A stretch of DNA of 64,000 nucleotides from Rhabdochromatium marinum. Its GTDB lineage: Bacteria; Pseudomonadota; Gammaproteobacteria; Chromatiales; Chromatiaceae. Under the pieces are notes generated by a model, which saw only the letters and a program-made list of their open reading frames with translations, was not told the origin of the DNA and searched no databases. A program made the position numbers and the translations under genes. Shown piece by piece: positions 56,382 to 64,000 of the stretch (its first letter is position 1; each line of letters opens with the position of its first letter). The stretch covers positions 62,001 through 126,000 of the forward strand of contig NZ_NRRS01000003.1 of assembly GCF_016583795.1 (NCBI RefSeq). The letters are read 5' to 3'.

Positions 56382-58625
56382 ATGACTATGCAACGCTGGT
56401 TTCTCCTGACCCTGGTTCTGGTTTTCATCCTGCTTGCTGTGGCGCCACCACAGCCGGTCGCTGCAAGCGAAGCAAGCGGGCCGCGCATCGGTCTGGTACT
56501 GGCCGGCGGCGGTGCCAGGGGCGCGGCCCATATCGGGGTTATTAAGGTGCTGGAAGAATTGCGCATTCCCATCCATGCCATTGCCGGCACCAGCATGGGC
56601 GCCCTGGTCGGCGGAGCCTATGCCGCCGGCCTGCCGGCCGAGGTGCTCGAACAGCGCCTGGCAGAGGTGGACTGGAATGAATTGTTTGACGACAACCCGC
56701 CGCGCTCGGAATGGCCCGCGCGGCGCCAGGAAGCCAGCCTGACGCCCACCTTTAACTTCTCCATCGGGATGCGCAACGGCCAGGCCAAGCTGCCACCGGG
56801 GGCCATCGCCGGTCAGAAGGTGCAATTGTTTTTCAACGATCTGGTCAAGGGCGCGGAGACCATCTCCAATTTTGATGCCCTGCCCATTCCATTCCGGGCG
56901 GTGGCAACCAATCTCGAAAACGGCAAAATGTTCGTATTTGATCACGGCCCGCTGCCGGTGGCCATGCGCGCCAGCATGGCGGTGCCCGGCATCTTCACTC
57001 CCATGCTGTGGAAAGATTACATCTTTGTCGATGGCGGCCTGGTGCGCAACCTGCCGGTCGATGTGGCCCGCTCCATGGGAGTTGATCATCTGATCGTGGT
57101 CAATCTCAGCTCCAGTTTTCTGCCGCGTGACCAACTGGGCAATATTCTCGGCGTCGCCGGCCAGATGGTCGCCATTCTGACCGAACAAAATGTCAAAGTC
57201 TCGCTCGCCGAGATCGATCCCCAGCGCGATCTGCTGATTGTGCCGGATCTGGGTGACATCGGCTCGGGTGATTTCCCGCGCGCCATTGATGCGATCGCCA
57301 CCGGCGTCACCGCCGCCCGCCAGGCGGCACCACAGCTGCGCCGCTTCAGCCTGAGTCCGGCCGCCTATGCGGCCTGGAAGCGTGCGCGTTTTGGCACCAA
57401 CGCCCCGGTACAACGGGTCAGCCAGGTGCGCATCCAGGGGCTCAAGCGCGTCAACCCTGAGGTCTTCGAGCCGCTGATTGATGCCCAGCAGGGCGAGGCT
57501 TTTGACCGCGACCAGTTGGAGCGTGACATCCAGCGCCTCTATGGGCGTGGGGATTTTGAGCGCATCAGCTACCGCTTCGAAACCGATGAGGCGGGTGACG
57601 ATCTGCTCATCGTCAATGCCGTGGAAAAACCCTGGGGGCCGAATTATCTGAGCTTCGGTCTGGGGCTGTCGAGCGACAATCAGGGCGACAGCCGGTTTGG
57701 CCTGCGCGCCACCTATACCAAAACCTGGGCCAACCGGCTCGGTTCCGAGTGGCGTAGCGAGCTACAAATTGGCAATGAACCGCGCCTGTTCAGCGAATGG
57801 TTCCAGCCGTTCGACCTGGAGCATTCGGGCTTTGCCGCCGCCTATATCGATATCAGCGATACACCCTACAGCGTCTTTGATGGCGATCAGCGCGTAGCCC
57901 GTTATGACGTCACACGCATGCACCTGGGGGTGGATATCGGCAGCACCCGCAATCATCTCGACATGCGCATTGGCCCCTACTGGGGAATCACCGACGTCAA
58001 CCTCGACACCGGCTCGTCGGAACTGCCCGAGGGCGATGTGAAAGACTCCGGCCTGCGCGCGCGTATTGTACACGACACCCTGGACAGTGCCGCAGTACCG
58101 CGCAGCGGCTTGCGTCTGGAGCTTGACATTAAAAATCCACTCGAAGCGCTGGGCGCAGATCAATCCTATACCCGTGCACTGATCAAGGCCGCCGGAGCGC
58201 GCACGCGCGGCGCCAACACCATCGCCGCCCGCTTCAAGGCCGGCAGCAGCTTTGGCGACACCATGCCCTACTATGACCAGTTCCCGCTAGGCGGTTTCCT
58301 GAAGCTTTCGGGCTACGCCAACGAGCAGTTCCGCGCCAATGACATGGCCTTCGGCGCGCTGGCCTATTATCGCCAGATTGCCAGCTTGCCCACGCCGATC
58401 GGACGCGGGCTGTTTCTCGGCGCCTCGCTGGAAGCCGGCTGGATCTCCAACAGCACCTTCAGCGACCGCCGCAAGATCGAATTCCAGCTCGCCCCTGAGG
58501 AAACCCGCTTCGGTGGCAGCCTGTTCTTTGGCTCAGACACCTGGATCGGCCCGGCCTATCTGGGCTGGGGTCTGTCCGCTGCTGGTGATCACGCCTTCTA
58601 TGTGTTGATTGGCCGGCCGGATTGA
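56382..58625 (+). CDS. patatin-like phospholipase with POTRA and beta-barrel (type Vd secretion, PlpD-like)
   Basis: 747 residues from ATG 56382. Signal peptide (about 1-27), a patatin domain with oxyanion loop GGGARG, nucleophile Ser71 in GTSMG and Asp217 in VDGGL, then a POTRA-like domain (VSQVRIQGLKRVNPEVFEPLI...) and a C-terminal Omp85-type 16-strand barrel ending FYVLIGRPD. This is the layout of PlpD of P. aeruginosa, which exports its own lipase domain. All catalytic residues are present. Confidence 0.88.
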   Translation: MTMQRWFLLTLVLVFILLAVAPPQPVAASEASGPRIGLVLAGGGARGAAHIGVIKVLEELRIPIHAIAGTSMGALVGGAYAAGLPAEVLEQRLAEVDWNELFDDNPPRSEWPARRQEASLTPTFNFSIGMRNGQAKLPPGAIAGQKVQLFFNDLVKGAETISNFDALPIPFRAVATNLENGKMFVFDHGPLPVAMRASMAVPGIFTPMLWKDYIFVDGGLVRNLPVDVARSMGVDHLIVVNLSSSFLPRDQLGNILGVAGQMVAILTEQNVKVSLAEIDPQRDLLIVPDLGDIGSGDFPRAIDAIATGVTAARQAAPQLRRFSLSPAAYAAWKRARFGTNAPVQRVSQVRIQGLKRVNPEVFEPLIDAQQGEAFDRDQLERDIQRLYGRGDFERISYRFETDEAGDDLLIVNAVEKPWGPNYLSFGLGLSSDNQGDSRFGLRATYTKTWANRLGSEWRSELQIGNEPRLFSEWFQPFDLEHSGFAAAYIDISDTPYSVFDGDQRVARYDVTRMHLGVDIGSTRNHLDMRIGPYWGITDVNLDTGSSELPEGDVKDSGLRARIVHDTLDSAAVPRSGLRLELDIKNPLEALGADQSYTRALIKAAGARTRGANTIAARFKAGSSFGDTMPYYDQFPLGGFLKLSGYANEQFRANDMAFGALAYYRQIASLPTPIGRGLFLGASLEAGWISNSTFSDRRKIEFQLAPEETRFGGSLFFGSDTWIGPAYLGWGLSAAGDHAFYVLIGRPD

Positions 58626-58766
58626 GTGTTCAGGATGGTCTGAAAAGCCGGATTGCACTGATTGCACTTCAGTGAAAATCATCTCAGAGGCCGCATGCAG
58701 TTGTTCGCGCCCCAGGCGTAGTGCTAAGCTCAAGGGTGCATTCTTCACTCCCCGCACAGACGTCCA

Positions 58767-59615
58767 ATGGCTTCCACTTCTGAACTTGTGCAACCCGTTG
58801 CGCAAGAGGCCCGCGCTGTTATTGAGCGCATTCGATTTGTGCTGGTTGAAACCAGTCTGACTGGCAACCAGGGCGCGGTGGCGCGCGCGCTCAAAACCAT
58901 GGGTCTGACCGATCTGGCGCTGGTGAAGCCGCGTCGCACGCCGGATGCCGAGGCGCTGGCCCGCGCGGCCGGTGCGGATGACATTCTGCAAAACGCCGCT
59001 GTGCATGACCGCCTGCCCGCTGCATTACACGACTGCCGGCTGGTGATTGGTGCCAGTGCGCGCCGCCGCGCTGTGGAGTGGCCGCTGTTGAGTCCGGCGG
59101 CAGCAGCCGAGCATCTGGTGACGGAGGCTGCCCATGGGCCGGTGGCCCTGGTGTTGGGGCGCGAAAGTTCCGGACTCAGCAATGAGGAACTGGCGCACTG
59201 TCATTATTTGACACAAATTCCTGCCAATCCGGCGTTCAGTTCGCTGAATCTCGCCTCAGCGGCCCAGGTGTTCGCCTATGAAATCCGCCAAACCTGGCTG
59301 ACGACCTATGCCGCCGAACAGTCGCCGTCATCGGCTGCGTCTGCGTCATCTGATTCATCCGCGCCATTCGCAACCCACGCCTCCCCCCCGCATCAGCCCG
59401 CTGGCGCGGACGAAATGGCCAGCTTCTTTGAGCATCTGCGCACAACCCTGATTCGAGTCGGCTTTGCCAAACCGGAGCAGTCGTACAAGCTGCTGCAACG
59501 CTTGCGGCGCCTGTTTAACCGTGCGCGCCCGGACCGCACCGAACTCAATATTCTGCGCGGCCTGCTCAAAGCGCTGGGCCGTCATGCCGAGGCCGGCACC
59601 GACGCCGACCGCTGA
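58767..59615 (+). CDS. trmJ: tRNA (cytidine/uridine-2'-O-)-methyltransferase TrmJ
   Basis: 282 residues, SPOUT class. IRFVLVETSLTGNQGAVARALKTMGLTDLALVKPR and VALVLGRESSGLSNEEL, IPANPAFSSLNLASAAQVFAYEI, each given in part, are the TrmJ (YfhQ) motifs. Methylates the 2'-OH of nucleotide 32 in tRNAs. A linker rich in Ser/Ala (around residues 190-215) precedes the short helical C-terminus. trmJ next to cysE and iscR is a common gammaproteobacterial order. Confidence 0.9.
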   Translation: MASTSELVQPVAQEARAVIERIRFVLVETSLTGNQGAVARALKTMGLTDLALVKPRRTPDAEALARAAGADDILQNAAVHDRLPAALHDCRLVIGASARRRAVEWPLLSPAAAAEHLVTEAAHGPVALVLGRESSGLSNEELAHCHYLTQIPANPAFSSLNLASAAQVFAYEIRQTWLTTYAAEQSPSSAASASSDSSAPFATHASPPHQPAGADEMASFFEHLRTTLIRVGFAKPEQSYKLLQRLRRLFNRARPDRTELNILRGLLKALGRHAEAGTDADR

Positions 59616-59660
59616 ATCCAGGCGCTCCCGCCCCGAGTCTACACACAGTCTTGCATCATT

Positions 59661-60428
59661 ATGTTCCAGCGACTTCGCGAAGACATCCATTGCGTCTTCG
59701 ACCGCGATCCCGCAGCCCGCAACAGCTTCGAGATTCTTACCACCTACCCCGGCTTGCATGCCGTGCTTATCCATCGAGTCGCGCATCGTCTGTGGCAGAT
59801 GCAGCTGCACTGGTTGGCGCGCCTCCTGTCCAATGTCGCGCGGCTGTTGACCGGGATTGAGATTCACCCCGGTGCTATCATCGGCCGGCGGTTTTTCATT
59901 GATCATGGCATGGGTGTGGTCATTGGCGAGACTGCCGTGGTGGGGGATGACTGCACCCTGTATCACGGCGTTACCCTCGGCGGCACCAGCTGGCAAAAGG
60001 GCAAGCGCCACCCCACCCTGGGGCGGGATGTGGTGGTCGGTGCCGGGGCCAAGGTGCTCGGCCCCATTGAGGTCGGCGATGGTTCGCGCATTGGTTCCAA
60101 TGCAGTGATTGTTAAGCCGGTGCCGGCCGGCAGCACCGTGATTGGCGTACCAGGGCGTATCATTGAGCGCCCGGTCGATGCCACCAGTCGGCGCCGCGCC
60201 AGCACCGCCCGACGCATCGGTTTCGACGCCTATGGCGCAACGCGCGATGTGCCAGATCCGATTGCCAATGCCATCAACCGCATGCTCGACCATATCCATG
60301 TGCTCGATCAGCGCGTCGAGGTGCTGTCGCGCACCCTGGAGGAGCAAGGCTTGACCCAGCACTTCGAGCATCTCGATGATCTCGACGACTGCGAGATGGA
60401 GTCGGCAACCGAGCCAGGGAAAAATTGA
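59661..60428 (+). CDS. cysE: serine O-acetyltransferase CysE
   Basis: 255 residues. N-terminal helical part ([30 protein letters not shown]), then a left-handed beta-helix with the conserved [18 protein letters not shown] and [15 protein letters not shown], and [13 protein letters not shown]. Makes O-acetylserine for cysteine synthesis. Of the shorter type often found beside iscR. The C-terminal tail (about 60 residues) lacks the usual cysteine-inhibition residues that I could confirm. Confidence 0.93.
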   Translation: MFQRLREDIHCVFDRDPAARNSFEILTTYPGLHAVLIHRVAHRLWQMQLHWLARLLSNVARLLTGIEIHPGAIIGRRFFIDHGMGVVIGETAVVGDDCTLYHGVTLGGTSWQKGKRHPTLGRDVVVGAGAKVLGPIEVGDGSRIGSNAVIVKPVPAGSTVIGVPGRIIERPVDATSRRRASTARRIGFDAYGATRDVPDPIANAINRMLDHIHVLDQRVEVLSRTLEEQGLTQHFEHLDDLDDCEMESATEPGKN

Positions 60429-60489
60429 TGGATTTACTCAGCTATCGTAGGATGCGACTTCTGTTTTCACTCCTAAGGAGTCGGCACGC

Positions 60490-60984
60490 ATGAGATTAAC
60501 CACCAAAGGCCGTTACGCCGTGACTGCAGTGCTCGATTTAGCGATTCATCAGGGTCAGGGGCCGATCGCGCTTGCGGATATCGCCCGTCGTCAGGGCATC
60601 TCGCTGTCCTACCTGGAGCAACTGTTTGCCAAGCTGCGCCGGCAGCAACTGGTATGCAGCGTGCGCGGACCTGGCGGCGGCTACAATTTAGCGCGCGGAT
60701 GCGACGAAATTAACATTGCCGAAATCATTGCCGCTGTCGATGAGCATGTCGATGCCACCAAATGCGGTGGCGATGGTGACTGTTACAATGAAGGACCTTG
60801 CCTGACACATGACCTGTGGATGGATCTCAGCCACCGCATCTATGAGTATCTCAACCAGATCAGCTTGAAGGATCTGGTCGAGCGGCGCGGCCTGCATGGT
60901 GTTTGCGATTCACCGGTCAATGCGCCGGAGCCTCTGATGGAGGCACCACCGGCCTCGCCTGTCTCGCTGCCGTTCAATGCCTAA
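60490..60984 (+). CDS. iscR: Fe-S cluster assembly transcription factor IscR
   Basis: 164 residues, Rrf2 family: [20 protein letters not shown] winged helix, and cluster ligands in [16 protein letters not shown] (C-x5-C-x5-C-x2-H), so it should bind [2Fe-2S]. AAGGAG lies before the ATG. Usually followed by iscSUA; here its stop overlaps an LpxL-like acyltransferase gene by eight bases. Confidence 0.93.
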   Translation: MRLTTKGRYAVTAVLDLAIHQGQGPIALADIARRQGISLSYLEQLFAKLRRQQLVCSVRGPGGGYNLARGCDEINIAEIIAAVDEHVDATKCGGDGDCYNEGPCLTHDLWMDLSHRIYEYLNQISLKDLVERRGLHGVCDSPVNAPEPLMEAPPASPVSLPFNA

Positions 60985-61993
60985 ACCTTCAAAGGCGTTG
61001 TTCAACACCGCCACCTGGCTGGAACCTAGCGCCCGACTGCTGATGCGTCTGCTGGCGCGCCTGCCGCTGGGGCTGGTGCATCGGCTGGGCGCTGGCATCG
61101 GTTGGTTGCTGGCCTGGCTGCCCAATCGGCAACGCCGCAACACGCTGATTAACATTAGCCTGTGCCAGCCCGAGCTGACCGCCCGCGCCGCCGTGCGTCA
61201 GCGCAACCGCTGCCTGCGCGAATTTGGCAAAACCTATCTGGAAATCGCCCATCTGTGGCAGCGCCCCAGCGCCGAGGTGCTGAGCCTGGTGCGCGACACC
61301 CGGGGCACTGAAGGGCTGCGGCGCCAGCCGGGGCGCGGGCTGATCGTGCTCTCCCCACACCTGGGCGCCTGGGAACTGGCCGGCCTCTACCTGGCGGCGC
61401 AGGGCCCGACCGCCATCTTCTATAAGCCGCAAAAATATCTGGATGACCTGATTCTAGCCGCGCGCAAGCGCAGCGGCGCCACGCTGGCGCCGATCACCGC
61501 GCGCGGGATTCGCGTGCTGGTGCAGGCGCTGGAACGCGGCGATTATGTCGGCATTCTGCCTGATCAGGCGCCACGGGCGGACAAGGGTGCGGTGTTTGCG
61601 CCCTTGTTCGGGATTCCGGCCTATAGCATGCTGCTGGTCAACCGCCTGGCGCGCAAAACCGGCGCGCCGGTGGTGTTTTTGTTTGCTGAGCGCCTGAAGG
61701 GGGCTGGAGCCGGCTATCGCATCCACTGCCAGCCCGCCCCGGAGGCCGTCGCGGCGGCCGATGATCGCGTCGCGGCCGCAGCGCTGAACCAAGGCATTGA
61801 GGACTGCATTCGCGTCTGTCCCGAGCAATACCTGTGGCCTTATCGCCGCTTTCGCGAGCGGCCGGCGGGGCTGCCAAAATTCTACAGCGGCCCATTAGCC
61901 GATCGCGCCGCCCTGGAACAGGTGGCGCGGATTCGCGAGCAGCTCGATCAGTTACAGAACTGGCCCCAGCATAGCGACGGTGTTGTTCCATAA
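60977..61993 (+). CDS. lipid A biosynthesis acyltransferase (LpxL/HtrB family)
   Basis: 338 residues, inner-membrane lysophospholipid/lipid A acyltransferase. Active-site HLGAWE (H128-x4-E133) and the [17 protein letters not shown] substrate block are present; a hydrophobic N-terminal segment (about 27-49) anchors it. Adds a secondary acyl chain to lipid A. Its ATG lies inside the end of iscR, so translation is coupled. Whether it is LpxL or LpxM cannot be decided. Convergent with and overlapping cardiolipin synthase by 42 bp. Confidence 0.87.
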   Translation: MPKPSKALFNTATWLEPSARLLMRLLARLPLGLVHRLGAGIGWLLAWLPNRQRRNTLINISLCQPELTARAAVRQRNRCLREFGKTYLEIAHLWQRPSAEVLSLVRDTRGTEGLRRQPGRGLIVLSPHLGAWELAGLYLAAQGPTAIFYKPQKYLDDLILAARKRSGATLAPITARGIRVLVQALERGDYVGILPDQAPRADKGAVFAPLFGIPAYSMLLVNRLARKTGAPVVFLFAERLKGAGAGYRIHCQPAPEAVAAADDRVAAAALNQGIEDCIRVCPEQYLWPYRRFRERPAGLPKFYSGPLADRAALEQVARIREQLDQLQNWPQHSDGVVP

Positions 61994-63442
61994 ACGCCGG
62001 CGCCAGCTCCAGTGGCTGACCTGTTCGCTGGTGATTGGCTGTGATACGGCGAGATACTGCTGCTGGCGCTCGCGCAACTGGGCACTCAGCGCCGGGTCGT
62101 AGAGCAGAATGTTGTTTTCGTAGTTCAGCTCGAAGCTGCGCCGGTCCATGTTCGCCGAGCCGATCAGGCTGACTTCAGCGTCCATGGTCAGGGACTTGGT
62201 ATGCAGGAGGCCCCGGGGATACTCGAAAATGTGCACCCCGGCCGCTAGCAGTTCGGCGTAATAACTGCGGCTGGCGGCGGCGACAATGCGGCTATCATTG
62301 CGCGCCGGGAAAATAATGGTGGTGCGCACCCCACGCCGCGCACTGGCGCAGAGTGCGGCCTGGATCGACTCATCCGGCACATAATAGGGCGTAGTGATGA
62401 TCAGTTCGCGCCGGGCGCTGTAAATCAGGGCTTCGAAAACCTCCGGCATGGCCGACCAGCGCACGGTCGGGCCGGTGCCGATCACCTGTGCTGGCAACTG
62501 CTGGTCCGCGCTGCCGTGCGGAAGCGGCCGGTGCAGCAGCTGGTCGATGTCATCCTCGACATGCGGCATCCAGTCGCTGGCAAACAGATATTGGTTCTGA
62601 CGCGCAATCGGCCCCTCAAAACGCAGCATCAGATCCACCCAGGGGGCGTACTTGGCTTTGACCAGAAATTCCGCATCGGCGCAATTCTGACTGCCACAGT
62701 AGGTCACCCAGTCATCAATGACCACGATTTTGCGGTGATTGCGCAAATCAATGCGCCCGGTTAATACCCGCAGGATCGGATTACCGATCGGCAAGGCACG
62801 CGCCAAACGCACGCCGGCCGCCTGCATGCGCTGCCAGTGCTCGGAGCGAATCATGGTGCGCGAGCCGAGATCATCCGCCAGGGCGCGGCACACCACCCCG
62901 CGCTGTGCCGCACGCATCAGCGCCTCGGCCACGCGCCGGCCATTGCGATCCGGTAGCCAGATATAGAACAGCAAATGCACATGATCGCGAGCGGCCTCAA
63001 TATCGGCAACCATGGCATCAATGCTGGCGTCGGAGTCGGGCATCAGGGTGGCGCGATTGCCGCTGAAGGGGGTAAAACCGCTGATGGAGGCGCCGAGACG
63101 GAACAGATGGCGATGCTCATCGGGGATGGCATGCGTGATAGTTTTGGCGGCCTGGTTGGAACGGGGGCTGGAACGGGAAGTGGAACGAGCAACCTGATGC
63201 GGGGCTGGCAGACGCGCAAGCGACTGGCGCAAACGCGCCACCCGCCGCCGGCCGATATTGGTTTCCCCCACCAACAGGTAGGCAATGAAGCCGATGATGG
63301 GCACGGCAAAAATCAGCACAATCCAGGTCATGCGCGCGGCCGGCTCCCGATGCGGACGCAGCATGACGCGCATGGAGATGCCCACTTGCAATGCAAAATG
63401 TGCCAGTAGCAACAGGCTAGCGATCAGACTGGAGTCACTCAT
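61952..63442 (-). CDS. cls: cardiolipin synthase
   Basis: 496 residues: two N-terminal membrane helices (ASLLLLAHFALQVGISMRVM; MTWIVLIFAVPIIGFIAYLLV), then two phospholipase D-type motifs NHRKIVVIDDWVTYCGSQN and HTKSLTMDAEVSLIGSANMD (HxK-x4-D each). Condenses phosphatidylglycerol to cardiolipin. The linker around residues 78-100 is Ser/Arg-rich. Its ATG overlaps the stop of the upstream oxidase gene by four bases. Confidence 0.93.
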   Translation of the reverse strand: MSDSSLIASLLLLAHFALQVGISMRVMLRPHREPAARMTWIVLIFAVPIIGFIAYLLVGETNIGRRRVARLRQSLARLPAPHQVARSTSRSSPRSNQAAKTITHAIPDEHRHLFRLGASISGFTPFSGNRATLMPDSDASIDAMVADIEAARDHVHLLFYIWLPDRNGRRVAEALMRAAQRGVVCRALADDLGSRTMIRSEHWQRMQAAGVRLARALPIGNPILRVLTGRIDLRNHRKIVVIDDWVTYCGSQNCADAEFLVKAKYAPWVDLMLRFEGPIARQNQYLFASDWMPHVEDDIDQLLHRPLPHGSADQQLPAQVIGTGPTVRWSAMPEVFEALIYSARRELIITTPYYVPDESIQAALCASARRGVRTTIIFPARNDSRIVAAASRSYYAELLAAGVHIFEYPRGLLHTKSLTMDAEVSLIGSANMDRRSFELNYENNILLYDPALSAQLRERQQQYLAVSQPITSEQVSHWSWRRRLWNNTVAMLGPVL

Positions 63443-64000
63443 GGTGCGGGCAGCCCCTTGCCGGGATTTAAAATGCCATGGGGGTCAAACTGACCTTTGA
63501 TCGCGTGCATCAGACGCAGCGCCGCCGGGTCCAGTTCACGTTCCACGAAGTCGCGCTTTTCCAGCCCGACACCATGCTCTCCGGACAGGGTGCCGCCCAG
63601 GTTGACCACCAGATCAAACACAGCATTCAGGCACTCCTGCGCGCGACGCATTTCATCGCGATCATCCGGGTTGACCAGCAGATTGACATGAATGTTGCCA
63701 TTGCCAGCATGACCAAAATTGACGATGCGAATGCCGGTGCGGCGCGACAACTGCTCAAGCCCCTCAATGAACGACGCCATGCGCGACACCGGCACCACCA
63801 CGTCTTCGTTGATTTTCTTGGGCGCCACGTGGCGCAGGGCTGGTGACAGCGCCTTGCGGGTTTTCCACAGAGCAGCGATGTCGGCGGGATCAGCGGCGGT
63901 GCGACAAGTCAACAGGCCGGGAACCCGTGCCGCTGCGCTCACATCAGCGGCGGACAGGTCAATGCAGGCCTCCGGCCCATCGACCTCGATCATCAGCAGA
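63439..64000 (-). CDS. FAD-linked oxidase (D-lactate dehydrogenase / GlcD type), C-terminal part
   Basis: 187 codons of an open frame running off the right edge. VVPVSRMASFIEGLEQLSRRTG, NFGHAGNGNIHVNLL and GGTLSGEHGVGLEKRDFVERELDP are the C-terminal signatures of FAD-binding type 4 oxidases (GlcD, D-lactate dehydrogenase), including the His residues near the flavin. LLMIEVDG at the edge is the usual start of this domain. The FAD-binding half lies outside the window. Flavin-dependent 2-hydroxyacid oxidation. Confidence 0.88.
   Translation of the reverse strand, partial: LLMIEVDGPEACIDLSAADVSAAARVPGLLTCRTAADPADIAALWKTRKALSPALRHVAPKKINEDVVVPVSRMASFIEGLEQLSRRTGIRIVNFGHAGNGNIHVNLLVNPDDRDEMRRAQECLNAVFDLVVNLGGTLSGEHGVGLEKRDFVERELDPAALRLMHAIKGQFDPHGILNPGKGLPAP

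Noticed and set aside
56244-57413. 389-codon minus-strand frame opposite the patatin gene
   Set aside because: Shadow of a gene with intact catalytic motifs; overlaps the rep start as well.

Overview
The window reads as a chromosomal segment of a GC-rich gammaproteobacterium. The housekeeping order tig-clpP-clpX-lon-hupB-(tRNA-Val, tRNA-Asp)-ppiD is the gammaproteobacterial one, and trmJ-cysE-iscR, uvrA, rep, fabI and purL are all of that type. A bidomain sucrose-phosphate synthase suggests a salt-adapted organism, possibly a Chromatiales-like marine or halophilic bacterium. No photosynthesis or sulfur-oxidation gene is present, so that placement is inference. There is no rRNA, insertion sequence, prophage or CRISPR array.

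Layout. 1-1765: 5' end of purL (minus) and trmO (plus). 1790-10118: a dense signalling block. The plus strand carries an MCP-like protein, a STAS protein, a receiver/PP2C phosphatase/ATPase switch protein and a PAS histidine kinase. The minus strand carries a receiver-TPR protein, a cytoplasmic kinase and a receiver-GGDEF-Hpt protein. The parts match a partner-switching circuit like HsbR/HsbA of Pseudomonas, with the diguanylate cyclase and Hpt roles in one polypeptide. 10329-18472: an aspartic protease, then a visibly more A/T-rich surface-modification block: a divergent STT3/PglB-type oligosaccharyltransferase, a glycosyltransferase-like protein, a sulfotransferase and a 560-residue secreted protein with ten N-X-S/T sequons. 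18969-24575: type II secretion genes gspG-H-I-J-K-L-M-N. 24720-28280: cheV, a ParA-type ATPase, an A/T-rich membrane glucosyltransferase and tRNA-Val(CAC).

28386-38660: a short-chain dehydrogenase, uvrA, an SSS-family symporter, sucrose-phosphate synthase, a small unknown gene and the ATPase of a peptide transporter. 38817-43496: the two permeases and the binding lipoprotein of that transporter (yejABEF type). 43581-53768: fabI, ppiD, two tRNAs, hupB, lon, clpX, clpP and tig, a protein-quality-control cluster. 53860-54197: a heptamer tandem repeat abutting a remnant of a chemoreceptor gene. 54205-64000: rep, a patatin/beta-barrel protein, trmJ, cysE, iscR, an LpxL-like acyltransferase, cardiolipin synthase and the end of a D-lactate/glycolate oxidase-type gene.

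Best candidates for something new: (1) the surface block beside the type II secretion genes, whose oligosaccharyltransferase keeps the fold signatures and acidic residues but has SWGHG where classical enzymes have WWDYG; (2) the partner-switch/c-di-GMP locus with its fused Hpt-cyclase.
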